A stretch of DNA of 64,000 bases from Myxocyprinus asiaticus (Eukaryota > Chordata > Actinopteri > Cypriniformes > Catostomidae): positions 17,560,281 through 17,624,280 of the forward strand of contig NC_059373.1 of assembly GCF_019703515.2 (NCBI RefSeq), read 5' to 3'. The translations under genes were made by a program, and so were the position numbers. The stretch's first letter is position 1; each line of letters begins with the position of its first letter. Of this stretch, positions 36,536-48,435 are shown one piece after another. Under the pieces are notes generated by a model. It saw only the letters and a program-made list of their open reading frames with translations. It did no database searches and was not told the DNA's origin.

Positions 36536-37178
36536 AAAGGAATAATTCACCCAAAAATGAAAATTCTTTTAGAATGTACGCATCCTCATGTCAATCCATA
36601 CTGGTATGATTTTCCTTTTTTCCATGGAAAACAAAAGGAGATGTTTTAATGAGTCTCACAGCATGTCTTTACAATACAATGGAGACTTATTTTAATGATA
36701 AAAAAGGACCCAAATATATCATAAAAGTAGTCCATGCAACTCATTATATTGCACTGTAATATTGCAAGACTTTTTCAGGCATACAGTAGGTTTTGTTGAG
36801 GAACAACAAGAAATTTTACATTTTTCAGTGAAAGTTTTGAAGTGCAATGCACATTTACGAGCACTATGAGAGAAGTGTGTTCACAGTGGAGCGAGTCATT
36901 TCATGTCAGTTTTATATCAAAATTTCATCAAGTTGAATTGAGTAACAGCCTTCAGACAACTGGGATTAGGAGACACAAGCTAATTGTATGATACTTTTGG
37001 GTTCTTTTTTAAGCTTTAAAGGCACTATCAACTGCCTTTATTTTAAAACGATGGACTGGGATATTCTTTAAAACATCTCATTTTGTGTTCAGCATTAGTA
37101 AGAAAACCATATGGGGTTGAAAATAAGGGTGAGTAAATAATGACCATTTTAATTTTTGGGTGATCTTTTTCTTTAAAG
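36536..37178. mobile_element. Palindromic MITE, about 640 bp
   Basis: Starts GAAAGGAATAATTCACCCAA and ends TTTTGGGTGATCTTTTTCTT with TTAAAG. TTTCCATGGAAAACAAAAG is present on the left. It is non-coding. Confidence 0.75.
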
Positions 37179-37857
37179 GAAATTAATTGTAAAAATGCAG
37201 GAAAGATGAGTGTACTGTAGTGTGCAAGAAAAGCTCAGTCACTGGCATTTTGAATGTTTTATATCCCATTCTGATTCAGTGAGCTCAAATCTCTTCTGGT
37301 GCCTTTAATAGTCTGAGTATGGTAGTGCCCTTTAAGGGGAGAAAAAAAAGATGTTGTGCACTGAGCCACTGACTCTCTGTAGAAAAGAGAAAGAAAAAAA
37401 ACGGGGCAAAAACATTGGTGTGTTTGTACACTATTTGGGACTTGAGAAGGAGCTCTTGAATTCACTCTTATTGTGAGAAAACAGACTGAAAGTGTGAGTT
37501 GATGTATGACTAAACTTTTATTGGAGTGGTTGATTGCAGTGTCCTTGTGTTTTTAATCCATCAATCAGAATCATTGTTCATGATAAATACTTTGTACTAG
37601 GATTTCAACCTATAATTTAGTGGATTGTAATTTAGATTGATTGAGAAGTGTTCTGAAAGAATACGGATGGCTTTTTTATAATGAGTGGGGTAAAATGGCT
37701 GGACAAAATTCTCTAACCCTGTAGTGTTAGAATTAGGGTTGGAAGATATAACAACAACAAAAATCTGTTTTAGCCTTTTGATGATATTCAGTATATACAG
37801 TATAGTTATACAGATATACAGTATATTTCAATCTTTATGTATTTGCTCAGTAATGGC

Positions 37858-38094
37858 TTAAAGAGACCACCCCAAAAGGACAATTTTTTCATCATTTATT
37901 CACCCTCAGGTTGTTTCAAATTCATATGACTTCCTTTCTTCTGTGGAACACAAAAAAGAGATGTTAGGCAAAATGAAAGTCTCAGTCACCATTTACTTTC
38001 ATTGCATCTTTTTCCATAGAGTGTAAGTGAATGGTGACTGAGGACATCATACAGGTCTGGAACAACGTGAGGGAGAGAAAAACTATACCTTTAA
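37858..38094. mobile_element. Palindromic MITE, short copy
   Basis: TTCATCATTTATTCACCCTC on the left and CATACAGGTCTGGAACAACG on the right, with CTTCTGTGGAACACAAAAA and GAGACTTTCATT-like arms; ends ACCTTTAAA. Family as above. Confidence 0.7.
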
Positions 38095-39699
38095 AAGGAC
38101 TGAAAATCTTGTTTGTTTTCCTGGAAACTTTATGTACAGCATATCAAAAATAGAGTTAACATGTGTTTTCAGCTTTCCTCATTGTCTTCTGTTTTTTAAC
38201 AAGCCGTCGTGTTATCATGTTTATGATCAGACGCACGGCGAGAAGACGTGATCGGTCACTGGTGCCTTCTAAACAGAACAGCCTCCACAAGTACACCTGG
38301 TATACACTGCTGTTTGAAATGCAACAGTGGCCGGCCAACAAACATGCTCGCTTTGGTGCAGGTATGAACTGTGGACTGTCCATTCTGATGTGTGATTTCA
38401 ATCTTATCATGTACATTATCCAACACACAGAGAAGCGATGGAATCAGTGCTTGTTATAGCCCTCCCTCACAAACAGCGTGTTTGGGCTGCGACTAGCACA
38501 ACTGCAGCCAAGAAATGCTCACGCTGATCCGATGATGGACTGTGTTGTGTTTTGTGGAGAGATTTCGATCTGAAAACGGTGTTTAGTGTAAAAGTCCGCT
38601 CTCATGTCTGTTCCCTGAGTGCTGTTGAATTCTCAATCTTACCTCCATGAGTTTGAATTCTCCGCTGTGGCTGTAATGCCAGCTCATGCATGAGGCAGTG
38701 CTGTGATTGAATGGAAGCGATCCCTCTCATGAATAATGTGAAAAAAAACTCTCAGAATCTACGTAAATACATGCTGTCCTACCAATCATAACTCGGAGTT
38801 TATGCATTTATCTCATTTTTGTGACGTTGCTTCAACTTTTGTTTTGAAACCGGAAGAAAGAAAAGGCTCAATAAAAATAAACACTTTCCCCTTGACAAAA
38901 AAAAACAAAATAACATATCATTGTTTTCAGTGATGTGCAACCTGTACATATCTGTTCATATCTCAGAAAATTTGTTTTGGTGATTCATGATACTTTAACA
39001 ACAGTTTTCAATCAGAGGCCGGATCATGTGAGCTCCACTGTCTTCACTTCCATTGGGTTTTAACACCTGGGCTGGCTGCTTATTTGCATTAAAATTAAAC
39101 TCAGCTCAACTTTGTCAACTTTGCACATGTCATCTGAAATTGGCAACTTTCATTGAAAATTTATGAATTGTGGTTGCTTTGTCACTGCTAGTTATTGTCC
39201 ATGTGAATGTACCTAGATAATTTATTTGTTTCAGGAAACTTTCATTCTCATTTTCAGTCGTATTGCATCGTAAAAAAGCGTACTGTTTATCCATTAAACC
39301 TTGATTAAATGTCTGTGACCCATAAAGCAAGTATTCAGGCATTTTTTCCACCATCTCTCTCTAATCCGACTGTATATGTTCCAATCCTTTTTAGATTTCC
39401 ATGACCCAGAAACAGACAGGCAGAGAGAAGGCAGAGTGAGAGAGGGTAACAGCTAGACAGAAAAAGAGAATGCCCTTAGAAAGCTCTCTCCTGTCTCTCT
39501 TCTTCTCTTCCTTCCTCTTGGTCCTTGGAGGCTTTACTCTCCTTCCTGGTGCTGTTCATCTGCCTCCAGGGTTTTATGGGTTTCATGGCACAAAAGCATA
39601 GCAGCACAACTTCATCCCATTTCCTGTGTGCTGTGCTGAAGGCATTTGTACACATATGCACACATGCAGGATACTCTGGACTGTAAAGGACAGACCTTA

Positions 39700-40242
39700 C
39701 ACTGCCATTCAAAAGTTTGGGGTCACTTGACTGAAATGTTCTCATGATCTTAAAAATCTTTTGATTTGAAGGCATATGCTTAAATGTTTGAAATTAGTTT
39801 TGTAGGCAAAAATATAATTGTGCCAACATATTAATTTATTTAATTACAAAACTAACATTTTATAAAAAAAAAATAAATAAAAAAACTTTTTGAAATGGAT
39901 GACTTGGACCGAATAATTAATAAAAGCAACTATTAAGTGCCCAGTATTGTTGGGAACTCTTTCAATACTGTTTAAAAAGCATCCTAAGGTGATACCTCAA
40001 GAAAATGGTTGAAAAAATGTCAAGAGTACATTTCTGCAAATTCTAGGCAAAGGCTGGCTACTTTGAAGATGCTAAAATATAACATAGTTTTGATTTATTT
40101 TTTATTTTTTTAGTCACAACACAATTCCTATAGTTTCATTTCTGTTCTTCCATAGTTTTGATGACTTTACTATTATCCTTAAATGTGAAAAATAATAATA
40201 ATAAAGAATGAGTAAGTGACCCTAAACTTTTGTCCAGTGGTG
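39700..40242. mobile_element. Non-autonomous Tc1-type element (second family)
   Basis: Starts CACTGCCATTCAAAAGTTTG after TA and ends CCTAAACTTTTGTCCAGTGG before TGTA. The ends CACTGCCATTCAAAAGTTT / AAACTTTTGTCCAGTG are inversely similar. It is non-coding. Most of it is found in inverse in the hybrid element at 25413-25811. Confidence 0.75.
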
Positions 40243-41110
40243 TATGTGCCAAAATGCATGCTTCTCTGCTTCACTATATGCAAAAAGCAGAACTTGAAAT
40301 GCAGGATGTTCAAATACTCAATATTCATGATACAGTAGGTGAATAATACTCAGATGAAGTACTGCATCTGCTGAGATTTTTAAGTGTGCAAATAATGGAC
40401 ACTTTGCTATACTAAAAGGCCATGGGAGCCTAGGGGCTAAGTGCTAAAGACATCAAGAATGTTGTTCCTCATGTGTAAATTGTACTTTAACAACACAAGT
40501 AAACTGATTGCTGTTAGTAGGCCACATCATTGGTCAAAGAACAAATGGGTCAAAGGACAGTGACAGCATGGCGGATGTAGTTTGTCCTGGAATTTATTTA
40601 TACTATACCAGACTGATCACACTGTGAATTTGGTAATAGTAGTTTGAAAGTTTTGCTGCTGAAATCAATCTGTGATTACCGAAATTAAAACCACTGCCCC
40701 CAGTGGTCGAAGCTGGAAGTGTTGGTGTACTGTACATATGGGCATGTATGAGCTCCAGTTACCGGGTGAAATGTCCACAGAGTGGAGCCAAAAGTGATTT
40801 GTATTTTTAGTTGTACATTTTGTAATACAGTAAACAGGAATGCATATATTATCCACCCTACCCCCTAACCTAAACCCCAACCCTAATCCTTACCATCAGT
40901 GGATTAAAAAAATAATTTAAGAGCAAAAATGCAACCTCCGATTTGTGCTCATTGTTTATGTGAATGTGATTTATTCCTGGTTTCCATGTGACAGAACTCA
41001 TGTTTGTTTCTCCCACAACGCACCATAGTGAAAGGTGAAAGTAGCACCATAGTGAAAGGTGAAAATGTTTGAATTGATGCAAATATATCTGATGGGCAAT
41101 GGTGATTTCT

Positions 41111-42572
41111 CAGGGCCAGCAAAGCCTTCTCTGCTGGCCTAACATGCCAAATAAATAAATATATTTCATCCTTTCATTCTCAAGCACCTTTTTGCCTATG
41201 TATTTTTAATCGATTTCCACTCTTAATTAATCTATCAACAAATAGAGAAAAACGAAAAGTTTATCCAGTCAGAATTTATTCCTTGAAGCAAAGTGTGACA
41301 ACTGTTTCACAAATCGCATGCCCGAAGCCGAGCTCATTAGTCTAAGCATCACGTGAGTCTGAGCTCCACCCCCTCAGGCCTTCAGAATTTCCACAGAATC
41401 CCTCAACAGTGCAAATGAATGAGCAACTAAAGTCAGATTGTCAGATTCATCAGCCAGTCAGACTGATTTATTTGTCGGCTGTCATCACTGCTGGTATTGC
41501 CGTTGAGAAAGAGATCCTTATGGATTTAAAAACACGAGATATTTTGCATGTGTGATTGCTTAATTTATTAAACAGGAAAGGAGGGCTGATTTTCACTCCA
41601 ACGAAATTGGTAAGTGCTTTTTGCATTGTTATAGCAACATCAGGAGCTTTCTAAGTGTAAATTAGGCTACTTGAGCATTCAGTGTCGGATCAAGTTTTGA
41701 AAAGTAGTGCTGCATTCCATTCAACTTGGAAAGTCGGATTTTACAATTTCCTACTAGGAAAAGTGCAATGGATGCATCTTTAAGTCAGAATTACAATTTA
41801 TAGGCTCGTGCAGAAATTCTCAACTCCGATTTCGCCGAGATGCAGATGTATGATGTCACACAAACATGTCGACACTCAGGGAGATATACAAAGTAAGTGA
41901 TAAACATTCACTTTATTAAGTAATATCAATAAATGAGTTCGTTTTCACATTGCATGATATTAAAGCTTGTTTAACAAACACCTGCAGAAACTGGTGTATA
42001 AAATATTATAATCCTTTTGATAATCATACAGCTGAAGCACAAATGCTATCAGCTGGGTTGCTAGGAGACATCTCTAATGAGAGTCAAACCCCTGCTAAGT
42101 TAACGGGTGCGGGGAATGGAATGCATTTATGGTCGGAGATATCAAGTAGGAATATCCCACCTCCAACTTGAATGGAACGCAGCATAACCGTGTACCCTGA
42201 CAAAGCAAAATTTATTGCAAGCAACATTTAAATCGCAATACTGTTAGATAGATTTTTCCAGGTATTACAGACCTCCTTGGCAGATTCATATGAAAAATTA
42301 TGATTTTTGAATGTCTGTTCAGGAGACGTTCATTTCAACAAAACAGTCATGCTGCAGTTAAAATTAGGCTTGCTTGAGCATTAAGTGCCGTTTCAAGTTC
42401 TGGCTTTCATGCGTGGACGTGTTTTTAAAATGTCAATTGGTATTACTAGTTAGCTGCAACATAATGTATGATGCCCAAAGGCACAGGGTGTATTATTCAT
42501 TGTGAAACTGTGTTTTCTTAATGGCATGAATCACACTGAAGGCCTAGACTTTAAATGCACGGCCCACCACTG
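41111..42572. mobile_element. Large non-coding repeat with a MITE inside
   Basis: Left text CAGGGCCAGCAAAGCCTTCT and right text TGCACGGCCCACCACTG resemble the two ends of a common fish repeat (inverse CAGTGGTGGGCCGTGCA). The pairing is loose, so limits are approximate. A separate MITE (41709-42183) lies inside it. Confidence 0.4.
41709..42183. mobile_element. MITE with GCTGCATTCCATTCAACTTG ends
   Basis: The left GCTGCATTCCATTCAACTTG is matched in inverse by CAACTTGAATGGAACGCAGC on the right with about two differences. 475 bp, non-coding. Confidence 0.8.
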
Positions 42573-43839
42573 CTGATGGGAGATGGCGTTTATCAGTAAT
42601 TTGGCAGAATGTGGTCTGTTTTAGGTAACGTGAATTTTGAAAACTACTACTACTTTGAAACTATAGGAATCCGGATGCAGCCATTGTTTATATTTTTGTG
42701 AGTGTGTCTGTATGTGTGGCTTCTGAGGTTTGTCAGCCATGTCCCATGCTGTTGTCCTTCATTTTTGTTTTAATAGGAGTCCTAACAGAAGCTATTAAAA
42801 GCTTTTGACCTTGTTGGAAGCTTATTCTAATTGCCTACATCCAGTGAGAGGTCTCAGAGGTAAATGACCAGACAACATGATCTGACCCTCTTAAAACCAA
42901 CAAACAGCCATTTACTTTCTGCCGCCATAACAGCCTGATCCCCAATTAGCACATGTACGGGCTATATCAGTGAGGGCTTTAGTGTCCACCTCTTGGGAAG
43001 ATCTTCTGTTCTCTCCCTGCTCACACCTGAAGTTCCTGTGGTCCAATTAGAGTGGCTGTAAGTATGTGTAAGACTTGTGGCTGTAGGAGCAGCCTCTAGC
43101 TGCAAGCATCTTCCAAGACTTAACTTCCCAGCTCTGCTTGAGCTTGCTGGCACCACTTGACTGCAGATAAAGTGAGCTGGCTGCACACTGATTGAGACTG
43201 ATTGAGAAGCAGTTGGTAACTCAGACTACAGGGATGATGCTTTACTTAACGATGAAATTTGTCAATTCTGCAGCACTAGTGGCACTAAATAGAATTTCAA
43301 AGATAATTGTTCCCCAAACACTCCTATTGCCACTTCCGCCTTTGGCATTGTTTGACCAAATAAGTTGTCCCACCCTAAACTCACGTCATTGATTCACCCA
43401 TTAGTTGATATGTAAGTCTTCTCACACAAACTGAGAAATGTTTTGAAAGCCCCACTGAACCAATGTTTATACTTAGGAAGTGAACTGAGGAATGACTTAT
43501 CTACAGTTGCACATTCAACTTGGATAAGATCCAGACTTAAACTTCTTGCATAAATACCAGCCTGCTGAAAAGATGTGTTTTGGAGACTGGTGGTGTGATG
43601 GTAGACCAGCTTTTCTAGCCAGTCTGGAGCATGTGTATCTAAAAGCTCCATAATTTCCACCATTTTATATCTGACATACATTTACATTTAGGATCCCATG
43701 ACAGTTGTGTTGCTTTCGCTGTGCTCTACAAAATGAGCTATAGGAACACTACATCTATTCCTATTCCATCATCACCTATCTGTTTTATCTGTACTCCAAA
43801 AGCATATCATATTTAACAAATAGAGTAGGTTGTAAGCAT

Positions 43840-44035
43840 TATTTCCTTTCGTTTCCCTTCCTACCTTCCTCTCTTCCTTCCTTTCTTTTTTCCCTTCCTT
43901 CATTCCTGTCCTTGTTTCTTTCCCTTCCTTCCATGCTTGCTTTATTTGTTTTCTTTCTTTTTTCCTTTCTTTCTTTCTTTCTTAATTTCTTTCTTTCATT
44001 CATTATTTCTTTCTTCCTTCCTTCCTGTCTTTGGG
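43840..44035. repeat. CCTT/CTTT-rich polypyrimidine tract
   Basis: About 200 bp of TTCC and TTTC repeats on the plus strand, interrupted by short non-pyrimidine spots. The open frame over it (63 codons from 43937) is low-complexity. Confidence 0.85.
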
Positions 44036-44126
44036 TACTTCTTATTTCTGAAATTGGCTTGTCTTAAGAAACGAGGAAAGGATGCATGGCAAGATGGATT
44101 TGTAAAATGGAAGGTTCTGCTCACGT

Positions 44127-44622
44127 AAGGCCCGTACACACATGCAGCGACTTTATCACTTGTTGCTAGTCTTTGTACTATGAAGTCACTTGTGGACATT
44201 CCTACGACGCTCTAAAGTTATTGATGGACTGCACATCCCGGGCCAGCCATAGCTTTAAAAAATGTGATCACAGATTAGATATATTGCCGGTAAAACTAAG
44301 ACAAATCATATAGGACAGTGAAATCACACAAAGAAACTTCTACACTCTCATGCCTGCACTCGTCTCCATTAACTCAAAGGAGACATGTGACATAAATTCC
44401 AGTGAACACCATCTTCATTCCTATTGGTTATCGCTCCCAAAATTTGCTCCTCGTTTACATAAAGTTAAACTCTTTTCAGCTTTGTTGTGTCGCTCGCCAC
44501 ACCCACATCTAGTCGCCAGATGTTTCTGTCACTCGTGTTGCTGGAAGTTGCTAGCTCTCATTGAAAATGAATGGGAACGTGTCGCTTTGTCACTGGAAGT
44601 CACTGCATGTGTGCACAAGGCT
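44127..44622. mobile_element. MITE with AAGGCCCGTACACACATGCA end
   Basis: AAGGCCCGTACACACATGCA with GCGACTTT on the left; AGTCACTGCATGTGTGCACA with AGGC on the right. The ends are imperfect inverses. Inner TTGTTGCTAGTC and GTTGCTGGAAGTTGC also mirror. Class unknown. Confidence 0.6.
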
Positions 44623-44814
44623 TTACGCATCACTTCAAAGCACCATTGCATTACCTCGGAGCACTTGCCGTAAAGTTGTTGAAATTTGATTGATTTATAT
44701 TTTCGTAATAAAACCTAATAATTCAAGATTCACTGTTAAAATATGTGGCAATTATGATTTATTTAAACCACAAAGGTGAAACATTAATTAAAACTGTTGT
44801 GTCAGATGTGAAAG

Positions 44815-45060
44815 TAGAGAAGTTATGCGTGCTTCAGGTGCTTTGACCAAAAAGTCTTTCACATAGGATGCTCCTGTGCTTCCTCGCTCAAGCGTCCTCG
44901 TTAAGCTTCCTCCGTCCTTGGTCCTAGCCTCCTCGTGGTGCTTTTAGAGAACTGATACATCCTTCATGATGGTGGAGTTTGATCGGTTTCCAGGGTCTCG
45001 GGCTTGAGGTTGAAGGAGCTAGGAAACGAGGATGCACACTTTCAGAAATAAGAAGCACCC
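44815..45060. mobile_element. Possible MITE, CCTCGT-rich
   Basis: ATAGGATGCTCCTGTGCTTC on one side and AGGAAACGAGGATGCACACT on the other share inverted CTTCCTCG / CGAGGA motifs. Limits and class are uncertain. A short CTTT tract follows (45058-45105). Confidence 0.35.
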
Positions 45061-46987
45061 TTTCTTTCTTTCCTTTCCTTTCTTTTATTCCTTCCTTCTT
45101 TTTTGTATTTTGACTGAAATTGTTTTATTTCTACAAATCTTTTGATTTTATATTTGTGTTATACAATATCTGTTGTCCAAAAGCATATCTGACCCAAAGT
45201 GAAGAACCAACCCTGACTGCTAAAAGCCACCAAAGATTCCATTGATAGATAATCCATTAGAGACAAATTTTTTGTGTCCCACTTGTCTTCCACTCAAGAT
45301 TTGTGTAAATGTAGAAAGATCTCACATGATTCTTTCAGCAGTGTTACATTCAATTGTGAACTGCATATTTGCAGTTTTTTATCAGAGGTGCATATATATC
45401 ACTCTATGAAAAGGCTCACACACAAATGAATATAAACCCTCTCGTACACCTCTCTTCCCAGTCTCAGGTCTGCCATTGCAAATAAGTGGAAGAGTTTCTG
45501 TGGGACGGCTAATACACCAGTCCCCTCTGTCTGCCCTTGAAGTGTTGTGCTTGGTCAGCAATCCCTCCCTGACAGAACATGCTCCTGGAAGGCCAAATAC
45601 CAATACCTTCCAGCTCTTGCTCCTCCCGTCTTCTGTCACCAGAGAGAAAGAAAAAAGATGGAACATGACATAAAAACACACAGCTTGTCCAAGAGTGCCA
45701 TACACACATGCACAGACCTCCCAGGAAATTTCCTCCCCATGCATTTAGTCGCCTGGAAAGAGTTTAACAATAAGAGGTGCCTCGTTGTCTTGTACACCCT
45801 AAGAAAAGTACATTTCGCTGTCAGAATGCATCTCCACAAGTGCTATAAGAAGTATATACTTCCTCATCAGAGTGTGCCCTATGGGGTACCTGTTCCAACA
45901 TCACAACGTACCCTGAGAAATAGACCCCCTGCACTTTTTCCAAAAAGAAATCTATCCTATCCGCTAAACTTCAAGTGCACGTCAACATGGATCTTGTCAT
46001 TCTGGCTGCAGGTCTCCACTGTATGATGTATGGGACATTAATGTGATTTACAGCAAAGTCTGTGTGATAAAAACCTGCCAGTCATGCAAGGGTCAACAAC
46101 TGGCCCTCCAGCAGTAGAGGTGGTGCATGCAGCCTGGTGATGTATTAATAAGTAAGAGGAACAGCCTGCAGTCCTTTAATAACAACCATTTTAATCTGTC
46201 CCCTGGGACGCCAGCCACCAGCCATGCCTACTGCACTCTCCACTCTAGCCACACTGCTGTATTAGATCAGGAGATGGCTTTTTTCATACCGCTGCCTGCT
46301 CTTAAATAAGTCATTACTTGTTTATGGAGCTGGCCAGTTCCTTTGACATTGGCTAGTTTTGGATGTTGGCTCACCTGAAATATAAAAGGGGGGTTTATAT
46401 TAAGCCTGTTTGGAAATGTGTGGTGGTGTGTTTACCTTTAGGGTCCTGATCTATTTTAGCTCTCATTGTCCAGGGGACCAGCATTAAGTCATGGTTTCTA
46501 CAGCCCTGGATTTGCTTCAGGATCCAGATTTTACATTGGACAACAAGTAGTGATCCAACACAGTATCAAAATTGTTTATCATTAAAAGAAAACAATAATG
46601 TACTTGAACAATAAAATGGCTGAATGTGAAATTTGACTAATTTATTAATAGCAGAAGAGTGATTTACAAACCTTACATGTGGAAGCAATTCTGGGCTAAA
46701 TATTGTATTAGTATTAGCCATATTTTGAAGAAACAGATGATTTTGCCAAAATACGGTAGAGTCTGATTAGGCGCACAGACTTTGATGTCAACATCAGAAG
46801 ATACTGTATAGAAAGCCTTGATAAGCCTAAGATAAACTATGCTCGATTGTATGTTTAGTTGCATTTTAATGTTTGCATTTAAGATTGTTTTCCCTGCTCT
46901 CTGTGACTGCCCTTGACTTTGTGTGTACCTATTCCTATTTTTTTGGTCTGGTTAGATTATTTGCCTTGAATGACCATCAATGTGTGT

Positions 46988-48124
46988 TGTGGCAGAACGA
47001 CCCGCCCCTCCCTCTCGTCATCATCGCCCTGCCTCTTAGGGTCATCCTTCAGCCAGGCTCACAACGGGAGTGGGCTGGAGAGCGAGAAGAGGTGCATAGT
47101 TAATAAGCCTTGTTTTGACAGTGGTGGATGAAGCATGCCTGATGTGAATACTGCTTCATCACCACTGTCTTTAAAACACAGAGCACACCTCTTCTCATGG
47201 AGCTGGCTTCAAATCTCCATGTGTCCTCACACTGCCATCCTCGCACGCCCAGGACCAGAGCGGGGAGTGTTCGGCCGAATTAGATGCATTGCTGGACCCT
47301 CTCCCCGGACCCCGGCACGAGTTAGATGTGTTACGGGGAGAACAGCATGCTTGCGGCCAGTGGGCTAGAGGCCGGGCCACTTCCCCTCACACCTGCCATG
47401 GGCCTGGGAATACAGGCCTCTAACAACGACGATGCCCCATGCGCCACGGAACCAGGAGGGGAGCACGTGCCACCTTCGGACCCCGCTCACGTCTGGGCCA
47501 TTACATGGACATACAACCGACCTTCACTGAGCAACTTAGGGTCATCCTTTAGCCAGGCTCACAACAAGGAGTGGGCTGGAGAGCAAGAAGAGGTGAATAG
47601 TTAATAAGCCTAATTTTGACAGTGGTGGATGAAGCAAACCTGATGTGAATACTGCTTCATCATGTCTTTAAAATGCAGAATGCACCTCTTCTCGGGGAGC
47701 CGGCTTCTAATCTCCATGTGTGCACACACTGGTATCCTTGCATGGCCAGGACCAGAGCAGGGAGGGTTCGGCTGAATTAGATGCATCGCCGGACCTGCTC
47801 CCTGGTTAGATGCGTCGCCGGGGGAGAACAGCACGCGTTGCAGCTGATTAGCTAGAGGCCGGGCCGTTTCCCCTCACCCCTGCCACAGGCCTGGGAGGAC
47901 AGGCCACCAACAACGATGACGTCCCACACACCATGGATCCAGGAGGGGAGCTGAGCAACCATTTCACCGCAAGGATGCCAGATCCCCTTTTGTTTTGGAC
48001 ACAGTTTCCCTCTAGACACTATTTCCCCTATTTTTTTACATTTTGTTTATTATTATTTCCAATAAATACCTCTCCGAGGCTTGACTCACACCCACTGTGT
48101 CTGTCTCGTGCTCACTCCGCCACA
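46988..48124. mobile_element. Solo-LTR-like TG...CA element with internal 500-bp duplication
   Basis: 1137 bp, starts TGTGGCAGAACGACCCGCCC and ends GCTCACTCCGCCACA; the outer TGTGGC/GCCACA is inverted. GTGT lies on both sides (46984-46987, 48125-48128), a possible 4-bp duplication in a weakly repetitive context. AATAAA at 48061 near the right end fits an LTR polyadenylation signal. Two units start 500 bp apart (TTAGGGTCATCC at 47036 and 47536) and share TGGCTGGAGAGC-like, CAGTGGTGGATGAAGCA and GGCCGGGCC text. No protein domain is seen. Confidence 0.65.
47036..47960 (+). repeat. Two tandem units of about 500 bp
   Basis: Unit 1 (47036-47535) and unit 2 (47536-about 47960) are aligned from TTAGGGTCATCC through GACAGTGGTGGATGAAGCA and GGACCAGAGC to CCAGGAGGGGAGC. 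They differ at scattered sites and by small gaps. They lie inside the LTR-like element. Confidence 0.8.
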
Positions 48125-48435
48125 GTGTGTTCATGTGTCTCAGTGAGATTGTGTGCATTTGTGCTCTGATGATGAATGGAGCTCAAGTTCAGGTGAGGTG
48201 CAAGACTGCAGGGCCCTGAGCTCAGATATATGGAAGCAGCAGGAATCAATCAGGAATAACAATTTCCACAGAGCTGTAGCAGAGCCTTGAGTGTGTGGGG
48301 GGGAAATGCTGTCCTCCTCCAAGATTACATCTGGAGAGGTCCTGGAAAACAGGCACAAAACTACTTACTGTATTCTTTTTTATTAATTTGAAGGTAGAAT
48401 GGGTTAAAGTGTTTTGTTCCTTTACAAATGAAGCA

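Noticed and set aside
38163..38459. 98-codon plus-strand frame with an Arg-rich stretch, and its 90-codon antisense partner
   Set aside because: No domain, no splice sites matching the gene's phase 1 pattern, no sushi/CUB cysteines.
45476..46026. An extra csmd exon in the large intron between sushi 21 and sushi 22
   Set aside because: Sushi 21 ends GCTCAG and joins in phase to GDSSGTCGDPG directly, as expected for the family; the frame here has no sushi pattern.
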